Notes: generated by a model from the sequence alone, not told the origin. A stretch of 64,000 bases of DNA from Aureivirga marina (GCF_015767265.1 NZ_JADPIB010000007.1:72307-136306), one strand, 5' to 3'; shown: positions 19,546 to 27,694, counted from the stretch's first letter. Translations and numbers: made by a program.

Positions 19546-19561
19546 AATCAATTCAAATCTT
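19546..19561 (+). promoter_or_regulatory. Putative anti-aptamer strand in the metK leader
   Basis: These 16 bases are complementary at 15 of 16 positions to aptamer bases 19476-19491. That partner segment contains the loop and the pseudoknot strand ACTG, so the two folds exclude each other. The strand ends 36 bases before the metK start codon. It is a candidate expression platform, and the direction of control is not evident from sequence because there is no Shine-Dalgarno and no U-tract terminator. Confidence 0.6.
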
Positions 19562-19597
19562 ACTTATTAATTCAATTTAAAAAGAGAATAGATAACT

Positions 19598-20854
19598 ATG
19601 TCATATTTTTTTACTTCAGAATCTGTTTCTGAGGGACATCCAGATAAAATCGCTGACCAAATATCAGACGCATTAATCGACAATTTCATGGCTTTTGATC
19701 CGAATTCAAAAGTAGCATGTGAGACTTTAGTTACTACTGGACAAGTAGTTTTAGCCGGAGAAGTGAAATCTAAAACCTATTTAGATGTTCAGAATATTGC
19801 AAGAGAGACTATTAAAAAAATAGGATATACGAAGAGTGAATATAAATTTGATAGCCATTCTTGCGGAGTTTTTTCTGCAATTCATGAGCAATCAGAAGAT
19901 ATTAATAGAGGAGTAGATAGAGCTTCAGAAGAAGAGCAAGGTGCAGGAGACCAAGGAATGATGTTTGGTTATGCAACGAATGAAACAGAAAACTACATGC
20001 CTTTAGCCTTAGATTTATCTCATTTATTATTAAGAGAATTAGCTGAATTACGTAGAGAGAATAAAGAAATCACTTATTTAAGACCAGATGCAAAATCTCA
20101 GGTTACAATTGAATATGGTGATGATAATAAGCCTTTAAGAATTGAGGCAATTGTTGTTTCTACACAGCATGATGAATTTGATACGGATGAGGAAAGAATG
20201 TTAGATAAAATCAAAGAAGATATTATCAATATTTTAATTCCAAGAATCAAAGCAAAATTACCAGCAGAAATTCAAGCTTTATTTGGTGATGATATTAAAT
20301 ATCATATTAATCCAACTGGAAAATTCGTAATCGGTGGACCACATGGAGATACAGGATTGACTGGTCGTAAGATTATTGTTGATACTTATGGAGGAAAAGG
20401 AGCACACGGAGGTGGAGCTTTTTCTGGAAAAGATCCAAGTAAAGTAGATCGTTCAGCAGCTTATGCAACACGTCATATTGCTAAAAACTTAGTTGCAGCT
20501 GGTGTTGCTGATGAGGTTTTAGTACAAGTTTCTTATGCGATTGGAGTTGTAGAACCAATGGGAATTTATGTAAATACTTATGGAACTTCAAAAGTAAATT
20601 TAACTGATGGTGAAATTGCAGAAAAAGTAGAGCAAATTTTTGATATGCGTCCTTTTGCAATTGAAAAACGTTTAAAATTACGTAATCCAATTTATTTAGA
20701 AACGGCTGCTTACGGACATATGGGAAGAAATTCTGAAGTGAAAAATGTAACTTTCACAAGTCCAACAGGAGAAACTGTAACAAAAGAAGTAGAAACATTT
20801 ACTTGGGAAAAATTAGATTTTGTAGAGCAAGTAAAAGAATCTTTTAGTATCTAA
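19598..20854 (+). CDS. metK: S-adenosylmethionine synthase
   Basis: MetK makes S-adenosylmethionine from methionine and ATP with K+ and Mg2+. The 418 residues carry the family motifs: [15 protein letters not shown] near the N-terminus (His and Asp of the ATP/Mg site), [12 protein letters not shown] in the middle, and the P-loop-like [14 protein letters not shown] followed by [25 protein letters not shown] (shortened here to its recognisable parts: [24 protein letters not shown]). It is about 20-30 residues longer than the E. coli enzyme. The leader of more than 130 bases holds a SAM-II riboswitch, so the product probably represses its own gene. A terminator shared with ilvE follows. Confidence 0.97.
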   Translation: MSYFFTSESVSEGHPDKIADQISDALIDNFMAFDPNSKVACETLVTTGQVVLAGEVKSKTYLDVQNIARETIKKIGYTKSEYKFDSHSCGVFSAIHEQSEDINRGVDRASEEEQGAGDQGMMFGYATNETENYMPLALDLSHLLLRELAELRRENKEITYLRPDAKSQVTIEYGDDNKPLRIEAIVVSTQHDEFDTDEERMLDKIKEDIINILIPRIKAKLPAEIQALFGDDIKYHINPTGKFVIGGPHGDTGLTGRKIIVDTYGGKGAHGGGAFSGKDPSKVDRSAAYATRHIAKNLVAAGVADEVLVQVSYAIGVVEPMGIYVNTYGTSKVNLTDGEIAEKVEQIFDMRPFAIEKRLKLRNPIYLETAAYGHMGRNSEVKNVTFTSPTGETVTKEVETFTWEKLDFVEQVKESFSI

Positions 20855-20878
20855 GAAATACAAACAGATAGAACAAAA

Positions 20879-20918
20879 TAAAAATCCCATTCTCAGCAAT
20901 TTGAAAATGGGATTTTTT
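20879..20918. terminator. Bidirectional terminator between metK and ilvE
   Basis: AAAAATCCCATT and AATGGGATTTTTT form an 11-12 pair stem around a 14-base loop, with A on the left and T on the right. It lies between the convergent ends of metK and ilvE and can serve both. Confidence 0.85.
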
Positions 20919-20939
20919 ACTATAAAAGAAAATTCGATT

Positions 20940-22016
20940 TTATTTTTCAATTACTTGATATCTCCAACCGAAAATGTCTTCTGCTTTATTCTGTTGAATT
21001 GCAGTTAATTCTTGTTTAAACATAGAAGCATAGCTGTTTTCTACAACAGGTAATTCGTAATCTTTTTCTTGATATCCGAATCCTTTAATTGGATTAATAA
21101 CAGCAGCAGTTCCAGTTCCGAACATTTCTAAAAGTTCTCCTTTTTGAGCAGCTTCTACAATTTCCTTCACTGTAACATTTTTTATTTCTACTTCAATACC
21201 TTTATGCTCTGCTAATTTAATGATACTTTTTCTAGTAATTCCATCTAAAATTCTATCATTTGTTGGAGCAGTAATTAATTTGTCACCAATACGGAAGAAA
21301 ACATTCATTGTTCCTGCTTCTTCTAAATATTCGTGATTACAAGCATCTGTCCAAATAATTTGTTGGTATCCTTTTTCTAAAGCTAATTGTGTTGGATAAA
21401 ATTGTGAAGCATAGTTTCCTGCTGCTTTAGCAAATCCAACACCACCGTTTGCTGAACGGCTAAATTTTTCTGCGAATAAAACTCTTACTTCTCCTGCATA
21501 ATAAGATTGTGCTGGAGAACAAATAATAAGAAATTTATAAGATGTAGATGGAGAAGCAGTCACACCTGATTCTGTTGCAATAACAAAAGGACGGATGTAT
21601 AATGAACTTCCTTCTTCTTTACGAATCCACTCTTTATCTAAAGTTAAAAGTTTATTTAATCCTTCGAAAAATAAGTTTTCAGGGAAAGCTGGCATTGCAA
21701 GTCTTTCAGCTGAAATATTTATACGTTTATGATTATCCGCTGGTCTGAATAACCAAATTTTATCTTCTACATCTTTATACGCTTTCATTCCTTCAAAAAC
21801 AGCTTGTCCATAATGGAAAACCTTTGCAGATGGATCTAATGAAATTGGTCCGTAAGGTTTAATCTCTGGATTTTGCCATTTTCCATCTTTATATTCACAC
21901 TCAAACATATAATCTGTGAAAACTTGACCGAAAGATAAATTGGAAAAATCGACTTCAGAAATCTTTGATTTAGCTATTTTTTCAACATGAATGTTGGTAG
22001 GAGTATTCGTTGTCAT
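20940..22016 (-). CDS. ilvE: Branched-chain amino acid aminotransferase
   Basis: IlvE transfers the amino group between glutamate and branched-chain keto acids, the last step of leucine, isoleucine and valine synthesis, with pyridoxal phosphate. The 358 residues fit the class IV (fold type IV) long form. Seen are VFHYGQAVFEGMKAYK (substrate region), the PLP lysine in FAKAAGNYASQ at about residue 200, TDACNHEYLEEAGTMNVFF and DRILDGITRKSI. It is a single gene facing away from the DUF4920 gene. A -7 box lies about 55 bases upstream. Confidence 0.95.
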   Translation of the reverse strand: MTTNTPTNIHVEKIAKSKISEVDFSNLSFGQVFTDYMFECEYKDGKWQNPEIKPYGPISLDPSAKVFHYGQAVFEGMKAYKDVEDKIWLFRPADNHKRINISAERLAMPAFPENLFFEGLNKLLTLDKEWIRKEEGSSLYIRPFVIATESGVTASPSTSYKFLIICSPAQSYYAGEVRVLFAEKFSRSANGGVGFAKAAGNYASQFYPTQLALEKGYQQIIWTDACNHEYLEEAGTMNVFFRIGDKLITAPTNDRILDGITRKSIIKLAEHKGIEVEIKNVTVKEIVEAAQKGELLEMFGTGTAAVINPIKGFGYQEKDYELPVVENSYASMFKQELTAIQQNKAEDIFGWRYQVIEK

Positions 22017-22070
22017 AAAGTTGTGTTTATTAGTTGCACAAAAATAACTAAATAATCATAAATTTTAGGC

Positions 22071-22078
22071 CAAATTTA
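22071..22078 (-). promoter_or_regulatory. -7 box for ilvE
   Basis: CAAATTTA on the plus strand reads TAAATTTG on the minus strand, a full match to TAnnTTTG. It would give an ilvE leader of roughly 50 bases. Confidence 0.55.
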
Positions 22079-22114
22079 AGTTATATTCTTCTTTTAGGAG
22101 ATAATTAAGATTTT

Positions 22115-22122
22115 TATCTTTG
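22115..22122 (+). promoter_or_regulatory. -7 box for the DUF4920 lipoprotein gene
   Basis: TATCTTTG matches TAnnTTTG and lies 28 bases before the ATG at 22151. It is divergent from the ilvE box 37 bases away. Confidence 0.6.
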
Positions 22123-22150
22123 CAATATTTTTAATTTTAAAACGAAAAAA

Positions 22151-22669
22151 ATGAAAAAAAGCATTTTATTCCTAAGTTCAATTTTGCTTCTTGCAGCTTG
22201 TAACTCAAACAAGTCGGAGAATAATAAAAATGAAACTCCAGTAGAAAAAACACAAGAAGCTCCTAAAAAAGAAGCATTTTTTGGAGAGAAGATTAATACA
22301 GATGGAACAATTTCTCAAGCTGCAATGTTTGAAAAATACAACAATTTAAAAACTGGTGATACAATTGATGTGAAATTTAGTTCTATAGTGAAATCAGTTT
22401 GTAAGAAAAAAGGATGTTGGGCAAAAGTTGCTTTAGATGATAATACAGAAGCGATGATTCGTTTTAAAGATTACGGATTCTTTTTACCATTAAATTCGGA
22501 AAACAAAGAAATTACTGTAAACGGAAAAGCATTCGTTACTGAAATTTCTGTTGATGAATTAAAACATTATGCAAAAGATGCTGGGAAATCTGAAGATGAA
22601 ATTGCAGCAATTACAGAACCAAAAAGAACATTAGCATTTGAAGCTGATGGAGTAATTTTAAGAAACTAA
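22151..22669 (+). CDS. DUF4920 domain lipoprotein
   Basis: This is a 172-residue lipoprotein (lipobox LAAC, Cys17) with a low-complexity tether to about residue 40 and a C-terminal DUF4920 domain. The domain shows FSSIVKSVCKKKGCWAKVAL, with two conserved cysteines around the KKGCW motif, then an OB-like strand pattern (MIRFKDYGFFLP, ITVNGKAF). The family function is not established. Its last base overlaps the ATG of the next gene, a haem-motif lipoprotein, suggesting translational coupling and a shared periplasmic or envelope role. Confidence 0.85.
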   Translation: MKKSILFLSSILLLAACNSNKSENNKNETPVEKTQEAPKKEAFFGEKINTDGTISQAAMFEKYNNLKTGDTIDVKFSSIVKSVCKKKGCWAKVALDDNTEAMIRFKDYGFFLPLNSENKEITVNGKAFVTEISVDELKHYAKDAGKSEDEIAAITEPKRTLAFEADGVILRN

Positions 22670-23106
22670 TGAAGAACTTTTTTCAGTTATTAATCATTTC
22701 TCTTTTCTTTATTTCTTGTAAAGAAGAAGTAAAAAAAGAATCAATTTCGGAAGAAGCTTTGTCAGAATTTGAAATGTATCAACCTTCAGATATGGCTTTG
22801 CTTATGCGAAATATGTTGGAAAAACACCAAGTTGTAAAAGAACAAATTTTAAAAGGTGAAGTTCCAACTGTTTTTCCGAAAGTTTATTTAAATATTCATA
22901 CAGCAGAATTGACAACACCTTCAGATAAGGATGACGAATTTGATTCATTTGCGAAAATTTACATCGAAAATGAAAAGAAATTATACAATTCTACAGCAGA
23001 AAATGTAAAGGAAAATTATAACATGGCTGTTCAAACGTGTATTGCTTGTCATAAAAGAAAGTGTTCAGGACCAATTCCTAGAATCAGAAAACTTTTAATA
23101 AAGTAG
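22669..23106 (+). CDS. Small lipoprotein with a C-terminal c-type haem motif
   Basis: This 145-residue lipoprotein (lipobox ISC, Cys17) is mostly helical and carries one CXXCH haem-attachment site (CIACH, residues 124-128) close to the C-terminus, followed by another cysteine (KRKCSGP). Placement of the single haem site after a helical bundle recalls cytochrome c' folds, but I see no other hallmark, so the subfamily is uncertain. It would be matured by cytochrome c biogenesis in the periplasm. It is coupled to the DUF4920 gene by a one-base overlap, and mnmD follows after 6 bases. Confidence 0.8.
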   Translation: MKNFFQLLIISLFFISCKEEVKKESISEEALSEFEMYQPSDMALLMRNMLEKHQVVKEQILKGEVPTVFPKVYLNIHTAELTTPSDKDDEFDSFAKIYIENEKKLYNSTAENVKENYNMAVQTCIACHKRKCSGPIPRIRKLLIK

Positions 23107-23112
23107 ATTATT

Positions 23113-23784
23113 TTGGAGAGAAAGATTATTAAGACGGGAGATGGATCTACAACAATTCATATTCCAGAATGGAATGAACAATACCATTCAAAACATGGAG
23201 CAATTCAAGAAGCATATCATGTTTTTATCAAACATGGATTAGAAATTTGTAACTTAGATGAAATTTCGATTCTTGAAATTGGTTTTGGAACTGGGTTGAA
23301 TTGTTTTATAACGTATTTAGAAAGTTTAAAAAATAATAAAAAAATACATTATACTGGTGTAGAAGCTTATCCTGTTGCAAATTCTATCGTTTTTGAATTA
23401 AATTATCCTGAAATATTAGAAGCTGAAAATATTGCTTCTATTTTTACGAAAATTCATGCTGTTTCTTGGAATGAAAAACAGGAGATTTCAGAAAAATTCG
23501 ATTTAGAAAAACAAGAAAAGAAGTTTCAAGATATTTCAGTTGAAAATACTTTTGATTTGATTTATTTTGATGCTTTTGGAGCTAGAGTTCAACCTGAATT
23601 ATGGACAGAACAAATATTTGAAAAAATGTTTAAAGCTCTTAAAAAAGATGGAATATTAGTAACTTACTCTGCAAAAGGAAGTGTTCGTAGAGCAATGCAA
23701 GCTGTAGGTTTTTTAGTTGAAAAACTTCCTGGACCTCCAGGGAAAAGAGAAATGTTAAGAGGAATAAAAAGTGATATAAAATGA
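23113..23784 (+). CDS. mnmD: tRNA 5-(methylaminomethyl)-2-thiouridine methyltransferase (MnmD-type)
   Basis: This is a stand-alone version of the MnmC methyltransferase domain (DUF752), which completes mnm5s2U at the wobble position of certain tRNAs using SAM. In its 223 residues the SAM loop is ILEIGFGTGLN (53-63), and the catalytic region FDLIYFDAFGARVQPELW and the C-terminal GPPGKREMLRG are both family signatures. The FAD oxidase half of bifunctional MnmC is absent, as is normal in Bacteroidota. The start is TTG 23113 (MERKIIKTGDGS); no ATG fits as well. Its stop overlaps the next small gene (ATGA). Confidence 0.88.
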   Translation: MERKIIKTGDGSTTIHIPEWNEQYHSKHGAIQEAYHVFIKHGLEICNLDEISILEIGFGTGLNCFITYLESLKNNKKIHYTGVEAYPVANSIVFELNYPEILEAENIASIFTKIHAVSWNEKQEISEKFDLEKQEKKFQDISVENTFDLIYFDAFGARVQPELWTEQIFEKMFKALKKDGILVTYSAKGSVRRAMQAVGFLVEKLPGPPGKREMLRGIKSDIK

Positions 23785-23915
23785 AATTTGGAAGAATGAA
23801 CCAGAGAAAACAGCCGAATAATAAACGTTTAATTTTATTATTGGCACTTTTGGCAATTATTATATACTTACTGTTCAACGCAGATAGTTTAATAAAAGCT
23901 TTCTTTGGGAAGTAA
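23781..23915 (+). CDS. Small single-pass membrane protein
   Basis: This is a 44-residue reading frame starting with the ATG in the ATGA overlap with the mnmD stop. It has a basic N-terminus (MKFGRMNQRKQPNNKR), one hydrophobic helix (about 17-32: LILLLALLAIIIYLLF) and a short C-terminus ending FFGK. The overlap, the positive-inside pattern and the terminator 11 bases after the stop argue that it is translated. I recall small proteins of this kind after mnmD in related genomes. The function is unknown. Confidence 0.7.
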   Translation: MKFGRMNQRKQPNNKRLILLLALLAIIIYLLFNADSLIKAFFGK

Positions 23916-23925
23916 TTTTAAAAAG

Positions 23926-23962
23926 AAAAAGGTATTCTTCATAGTTAAAGAATACCTTTTTT
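23926..23962. terminator. Bidirectional terminator
   Basis: AAAAAGGTATTCTT and AAGAATACCTTTTT form a perfect 14-pair stem with an eight-base loop. It ends the DUF4920-to-small-protein operon on the plus strand and the DoxX gene on the minus strand. Confidence 0.9.
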
Positions 23963-23985
23963 TATATTTTGAATTTTAAGAAAGT

Positions 23986-24954
23986 TTATTTCTTAAAAAC
24001 ATTGTCAACATCTTTCCATGCCCATTTTCCAACAACTGTTCCTTTTTGAAGTTCGATTACTCCAGGATTCGAACGAATGATTGTTTTTAAAGTAGTTTCA
24101 TCTGCAAATAAGAAATTAAAAGGTAAATCATAATCTTCTTTAATTTCTAAAGTTTCCTCTGATGGACTTGCTGAAACTCCATAAACATGATATCCTTTTT
24201 GAATTGCTTCATCAGCAATAGGTTTAATTTTTTCAAAACCTTCAAAATCGCTATTATAAATATCATAAGAAATAACAAGTAACACTTTATCTTGATTTAA
24301 AATGGTTTCAGTTAAATCTTCTTCCTCAGTTTCTAAAGAGAAATCATGAATTGGCGGTTCTTCTGTTGAACCAGGAACATATGTCATTCCTTCAGTGATA
24401 TTTTTACCAATTGCATAAGGTCTAAAATCGATAATTGGTAAATGATTTAATACATAATAAGTAATAAATAAAGAACCAACTAAAGAAAGGAAAGTTACAA
24501 TTCTGGCAAAACCTTTTCCAAAAAGAGGTTTAATATGTTTTACTCCTGCAATTAAAATGATATTAAATACAATTAAAATAACATTTTTATAGAAAGTTCC
24601 CCAAGTAGATAGTTTTACTGCATCACCAAAACATCCGCAATCTGTTACTTTATCATAATAAGCCGAATACCAAGTCAAGAAAAGGAAAATCAGCATTAAA
24701 ATAAATAAACTCCAAACCGTAAACTTTCGCAAATATCCTACAAGTAACATGACTCCAAGAACCAATTCTGCAACAATCATAATGATGGAGAAAGGTAAAG
24801 CATAAGGAATTAAAAATTCTAAATCTAAAACTTCAGAGCTAAAATATTCTTGGAATTTGTATGAAGATCCAAGAGGATCAACCAATTTTACAAATCCAGA
24901 AAAAATAAAAGTTACTCCTACTAAGAGTCTTGCTAAATGTACTAGTATTTTCAT
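23986..24954 (-). CDS. BT_3928-type DoxX/MauE-like membrane protein with thioredoxin-like domain
   Basis: This is a 322-residue inner-membrane protein. The N-terminal half is a DoxX-like four-helix region (RLLVGVTFIFSGFVKLVDPLGSS) with a conserved DCGCFGD motif at about residue 104, which resembles redox-active cysteines of MauE/DoxX relatives. After a fifth helix (about 155-170) comes a soluble part with a thioredoxin-like pattern (KVLLVISYDIYN, YHVYGVSASPSEE, LPFNFLFADETTL) but no CXXC. Known in Bacteroidota as BT_3928 family; a role in thiol redox is inferred only. DUF1599 lies 11 bases upstream and is presumably cotranscribed. Confidence 0.85.
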   Translation of the reverse strand: MKILVHLARLLVGVTFIFSGFVKLVDPLGSSYKFQEYFSSEVLDLEFLIPYALPFSIIMIVAELVLGVMLLVGYLRKFTVWSLFILMLIFLFLTWYSAYYDKVTDCGCFGDAVKLSTWGTFYKNVILIVFNIILIAGVKHIKPLFGKGFARIVTFLSLVGSLFITYYVLNHLPIIDFRPYAIGKNITEGMTYVPGSTEEPPIHDFSLETEEEDLTETILNQDKVLLVISYDIYNSDFEGFEKIKPIADEAIQKGYHVYGVSASPSEETLEIKEDYDLPFNFLFADETTLKTIIRSNPGVIELQKGTVVGKWAWKDVDNVFKK

Positions 24955-24965
24955 GTTTAATAGTT

Positions 24966-25508
24966 TTATTTATTTTCTTCATGTAATATTAAGGCAAAAA
25001 CAGCATAATTTATCATGTCTTGATAATTTGCATCAATTCCTTCAGAAACGATTGTTTTACCTTTATTATCTTCAATTTGTTTTACTCTTAAAAGCTTTTG
25101 TAAAATCAAATCCGTTAAAGAACTAATTCGCATATCACGCCATGCTTCCCCATAATCGTGATTCTTATTTTCCATTAATTCTTTTGTGATTTTAATATGC
25201 TTATCATATAATTCTGTAGCTTCTTCTGTATTTAAATCAGGAGCATTTGCATAGCCTTTTTCATATTGTACTAAAGCCATCACAGAATAATTGATGATTC
25301 CGATAAATTCGCTCACTTCTCCTTCATCTACTTTTCGAACACTACTTTCTTGTAATTGTCGAATTCGCTGCGCTTTGATAAAAATTTGATCTGTCAAAGA
25401 AGGAAGTCTTAAAATTCTCCAAGCACTTCCATAATCAGACATTTTATTTATGAATAAGGATCTACACTTTTCGATTACTTTATCGTATTGTTCTGATGTA
25501 TTTTGCAT
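24966..25508 (-). CDS. DUF1599 domain protein
   Basis: This is a 180-residue cytoplasmic protein made of two tandem DUF1599 repeats. The first reads KMSDYGSAWRILRLPSLTDQ and the second NHDYGEAWRDMRISSLTDLI, each followed by an R(I/V)(R/K)Q segment. The family occurs in Bacteroidota and phages and has been grouped with nucleotide-modification-associated domains, but the reaction here is unknown. It shares its transcript with the BT_3928 gene. The -7 box lies at 25539-25546. Confidence 0.85.
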   Translation of the reverse strand: MQNTSEQYDKVIEKCRSLFINKMSDYGSAWRILRLPSLTDQIFIKAQRIRQLQESSVRKVDEGEVSEFIGIINYSVMALVQYEKGYANAPDLNTEEATELYDKHIKITKELMENKNHDYGEAWRDMRISSLTDLILQKLLRVKQIEDNKGKTIVSEGIDANYQDMINYAVFALILHEENK

Positions 25509-25538
25509 ATAGCTTTAATTATTTCCGTAAATTTCGGA

Positions 25539-25546
25539 CAAATTTA
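25539..25546 (-). promoter_or_regulatory. -7 box for DUF1599
   Basis: CAAATTTA on the plus strand is TAAATTTG on the minus strand, 30 bases before the DUF1599 start. It matches the TAnnTTTG consensus. Confidence 0.5.
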
Positions 25547-25575
25547 AGGATTATAAAAATATAAGTTTTTCATAA

Positions 25576-26166
25576 ATGAAGAAGATAGCAGTATTTTGTG
25601 GAGCAAGCCAAGGTTTTAACACAATTTATACAGATGTAGCAAAAGAAGTAGGAAATTATTTTGCAAAAAATGATATTGGATTAGTATATGGTGGAGGAAA
25701 AATTGGTTTGATGGGAACAGTTGCAGATGCTGTTCATGAAAAAAATGGTCATACGATTGGAGTAATTCCTGAAATGTTGCGTCATGAAGAAATTATTCAT
25801 GATAAAGTTTCTCAAATTATTGTGACTAAAACAATGAGCCAACGAAAAATTGAAATGAGTAAATTAGTGGATGGTTATATTGCTCTTGCAGGTGGATTTG
25901 GAACTTTAGATGAAATTTTTGAAGCATTGACACTTGGTCAACTTGGGATTGAAGAAAAACCTGTAGGATTTTTAAATACAAATGGATTTTATGATGCAAT
26001 GTTAGAACAATTAGATTTGATGGTAAAAGAAGGATTTCTTCGTCAGCAAAACAGAGATATGGTTTTGGTGAGTGATTCTTTGGAAGATTTAATTGAGAAA
26101 ATGTATGCATATAAAGCTGAAAAAGTAAGTAAAGTAATTGATACTGCTGTAAGAAAAGAAAAATGA
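25576..26166 (+). CDS. LOG-family protein (cytokinin riboside 5'-phosphate phosphoribohydrolase-like)
   Basis: This Rossmann-fold protein of the TIGR00730/LOG family (196 residues) has relatives that hydrolyse nucleoside 5'-monophosphates to base and ribose phosphate. Motifs: IAVFCGAS at the start, VYGGGKIGLMGTVADA (37-52), MSQRKIEM (87-94) and GGFGTLDEIFEA (106-117) with catalytic Glu. The usual PGGxGT has Ala105 in place of Pro. The gene overlaps folP by four bases (ATGA), so the two are translationally coupled. Whether it acts on cytokinin-like or ordinary nucleotides cannot be told. Confidence 0.88.
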   Translation: MKKIAVFCGASQGFNTIYTDVAKEVGNYFAKNDIGLVYGGGKIGLMGTVADAVHEKNGHTIGVIPEMLRHEEIIHDKVSQIIVTKTMSQRKIEMSKLVDGYIALAGGFGTLDEIFEALTLGQLGIEEKPVGFLNTNGFYDAMLEQLDLMVKEGFLRQQNRDMVLVSDSLEDLIEKMYAYKAEKVSKVIDTAVRKEK

Positions 26167-26993
26167 GAAGCATTAATTGTAAAGGAAAATTAATTGATTT
26201 GAATTCTCCAATTGTGATGGGAATTTTAAATTTAACTCCAGATTCTTTTTATGATGGAGGAAAATATAAAGATGCAGAAGCAATTCTTTCACAAGTGAAA
26301 AAAATGTTAGTGGAAGGAGCGACAATTATTGATATTGGAGCATATTCATCACGTCCGAATGCAATACATATTTCTGAAGAAGAAGAAATAAATCGAATTG
26401 TTCCAATTGTAAATCTTTTAGTGGAGAAATTTCCTGAAATTATTATTTCGATTGATACCTTTCGTAGTAAAGTTGCGGAAGTTTGTTTGGAAGCTGGAGC
26501 AGCAATTATCAATGATATTTCTGGTGGAGTAATGGATGATGAAATGTTAGATGTTGTAGCAAAATATGATGTACCTTATATTTTAATGCATATGAAAGGA
26601 ACGCCACAAACTATGCAGAAAAATCCTACTTACGATAATTTAATTAAAGAAATTACTTTTTATTTTTCTGAAAAAGTTAAAAAAGCCTTAGAAAAAGGTG
26701 TAAATGATATTATTTTAGATGTTGGTTTTGGATTTGGAAAAACGATTTCACATAATTATGAATTATTGAAAAAAATGCGACTTTTTGAATCATTTGAATT
26801 ACCTTTATTAGTAGGTGTTTCAAGAAAATCAATGTTGTATAAACCTTTAGGAGGAACTGCGCAAACTGCTTTAAATGCAACAACTGTTGTAAATACTTTG
26901 GCTTTAGAAAATGGTGCTTCAATTTTGAGAGTTCATGATGTAAAAGAAGCCGTTGAAGCGATTAAAATTTGGGAATTATATAATCAAAACTAA
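26163..26993 (+). CDS. folP: Dihydropteroate synthase
   Basis: FolP joins 4-aminobenzoate to 6-hydroxymethyl-dihydropterin diphosphate in folate synthesis; it is the sulfonamide target. The 276 residues form the expected TIM barrel: VMGILNLTPDSFYDGGKY (19-36), IIDIGAYSSRPNA, ISIDTFRSKVAEV, IINDISGG, ILMHMKGTP, DVGFGFGKTISHN, GVSRKSML and a terminal RVHDVKEA. Small departures from consensus (DIGAYSSRP for DIGGxSTRP) are tolerated. It overlaps the LOG gene by four bases. The diadenylate cyclase gene that often follows folP in Bacteroidota is not here. Confidence 0.95.
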   Translation: MRSINCKGKLIDLNSPIVMGILNLTPDSFYDGGKYKDAEAILSQVKKMLVEGATIIDIGAYSSRPNAIHISEEEEINRIVPIVNLLVEKFPEIIISIDTFRSKVAEVCLEAGAAIINDISGGVMDDEMLDVVAKYDVPYILMHMKGTPQTMQKNPTYDNLIKEITFYFSEKVKKALEKGVNDIILDVGFGFGKTISHNYELLKKMRLFESFELPLLVGVSRKSMLYKPLGGTAQTALNATTVVNTLALENGASILRVHDVKEAVEAIKIWELYNQN

Positions 26994-26998
26994 ACTTT

Positions 26999-27679
26999 AT
27001 GAAACTATTTCGTTTTTTAATTCTTGTAATCTTTTTTACAAGTTGTTCTAAAAAAGAAATTAAACTTCCTTTAATTGCTGAAAAAGGACAGGAAGAAATT
27101 TTAAATCACTCACAAATTTGGTTTTTCTTCGAAGAGAAAGGACAAGATACTTTGGTGAGTTTGAATAAAAATAATTTGATAAAATCTACAAACTGGGTTT
27201 TCAATATTGATAAGCGTTTTACTTTAAAGCAAATTTTCAAAGATTTAGAAAAGTATAAAACAAAGCATTTTGAAGAAGGAATGCATGAAGTAAAAGATAG
27301 TGTTGGAAATTATTTTAGTTATGCGAATTCAGAAGATAATAAATTGAGTTTTTTGAATTTTACGAATACAAAATATACGAACACAAAGAATTCTTTTGAA
27401 GATTTGGTGAAAACAAGATTGGATTCTAATTTTTATCAAGTTCCAGTTTTAATTGATAGAAAAGAAGTTTCGATTCAAAATAAAAAGATATCGGAAGAAG
27501 CATTTAAATCAGAATTACAATTAATTTTAGATAAAAACCCAACAAAGAAAAAAGCAAAGATCTCTTTATTTTTTGAAGAAAATATTTCTTACGATAGATA
27601 TTTAACTTTTAAAATATATACAGATAAGTTTGCAAAAGTTGGAACAGAAATAAATGAAACAGAATTTATTTTAGAATAA
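26999..27679 (+). CDS. Hypothetical lipoprotein
   Basis: This is an unrecognised lipoprotein of 226 residues, 5 bases after folP. The signal peptide ends in the lipobox TSC (Cys16). The rest is soluble, Lys/Asn-rich and of mixed alpha/beta character; the PVLIDRKEVS and KKKAKISLFFEENISYDRYL segments faintly recall the strand-helix pattern of ExbD periplasmic domains, but this is weak. It is the last gene before a strong terminator, so it belongs to the LOG-folP transcript. No function assigned. Confidence 0.75.
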   Translation: MKLFRFLILVIFFTSCSKKEIKLPLIAEKGQEEILNHSQIWFFFEEKGQDTLVSLNKNNLIKSTNWVFNIDKRFTLKQIFKDLEKYKTKHFEEGMHEVKDSVGNYFSYANSEDNKLSFLNFTNTKYTNTKNSFEDLVKTRLDSNFYQVPVLIDRKEVSIQNKKISEEAFKSELQLILDKNPTKKKAKISLFFEENISYDRYLTFKIYTDKFAKVGTEINETEFILE

Positions 27680-27694
27680 AAACATAAAATATAA

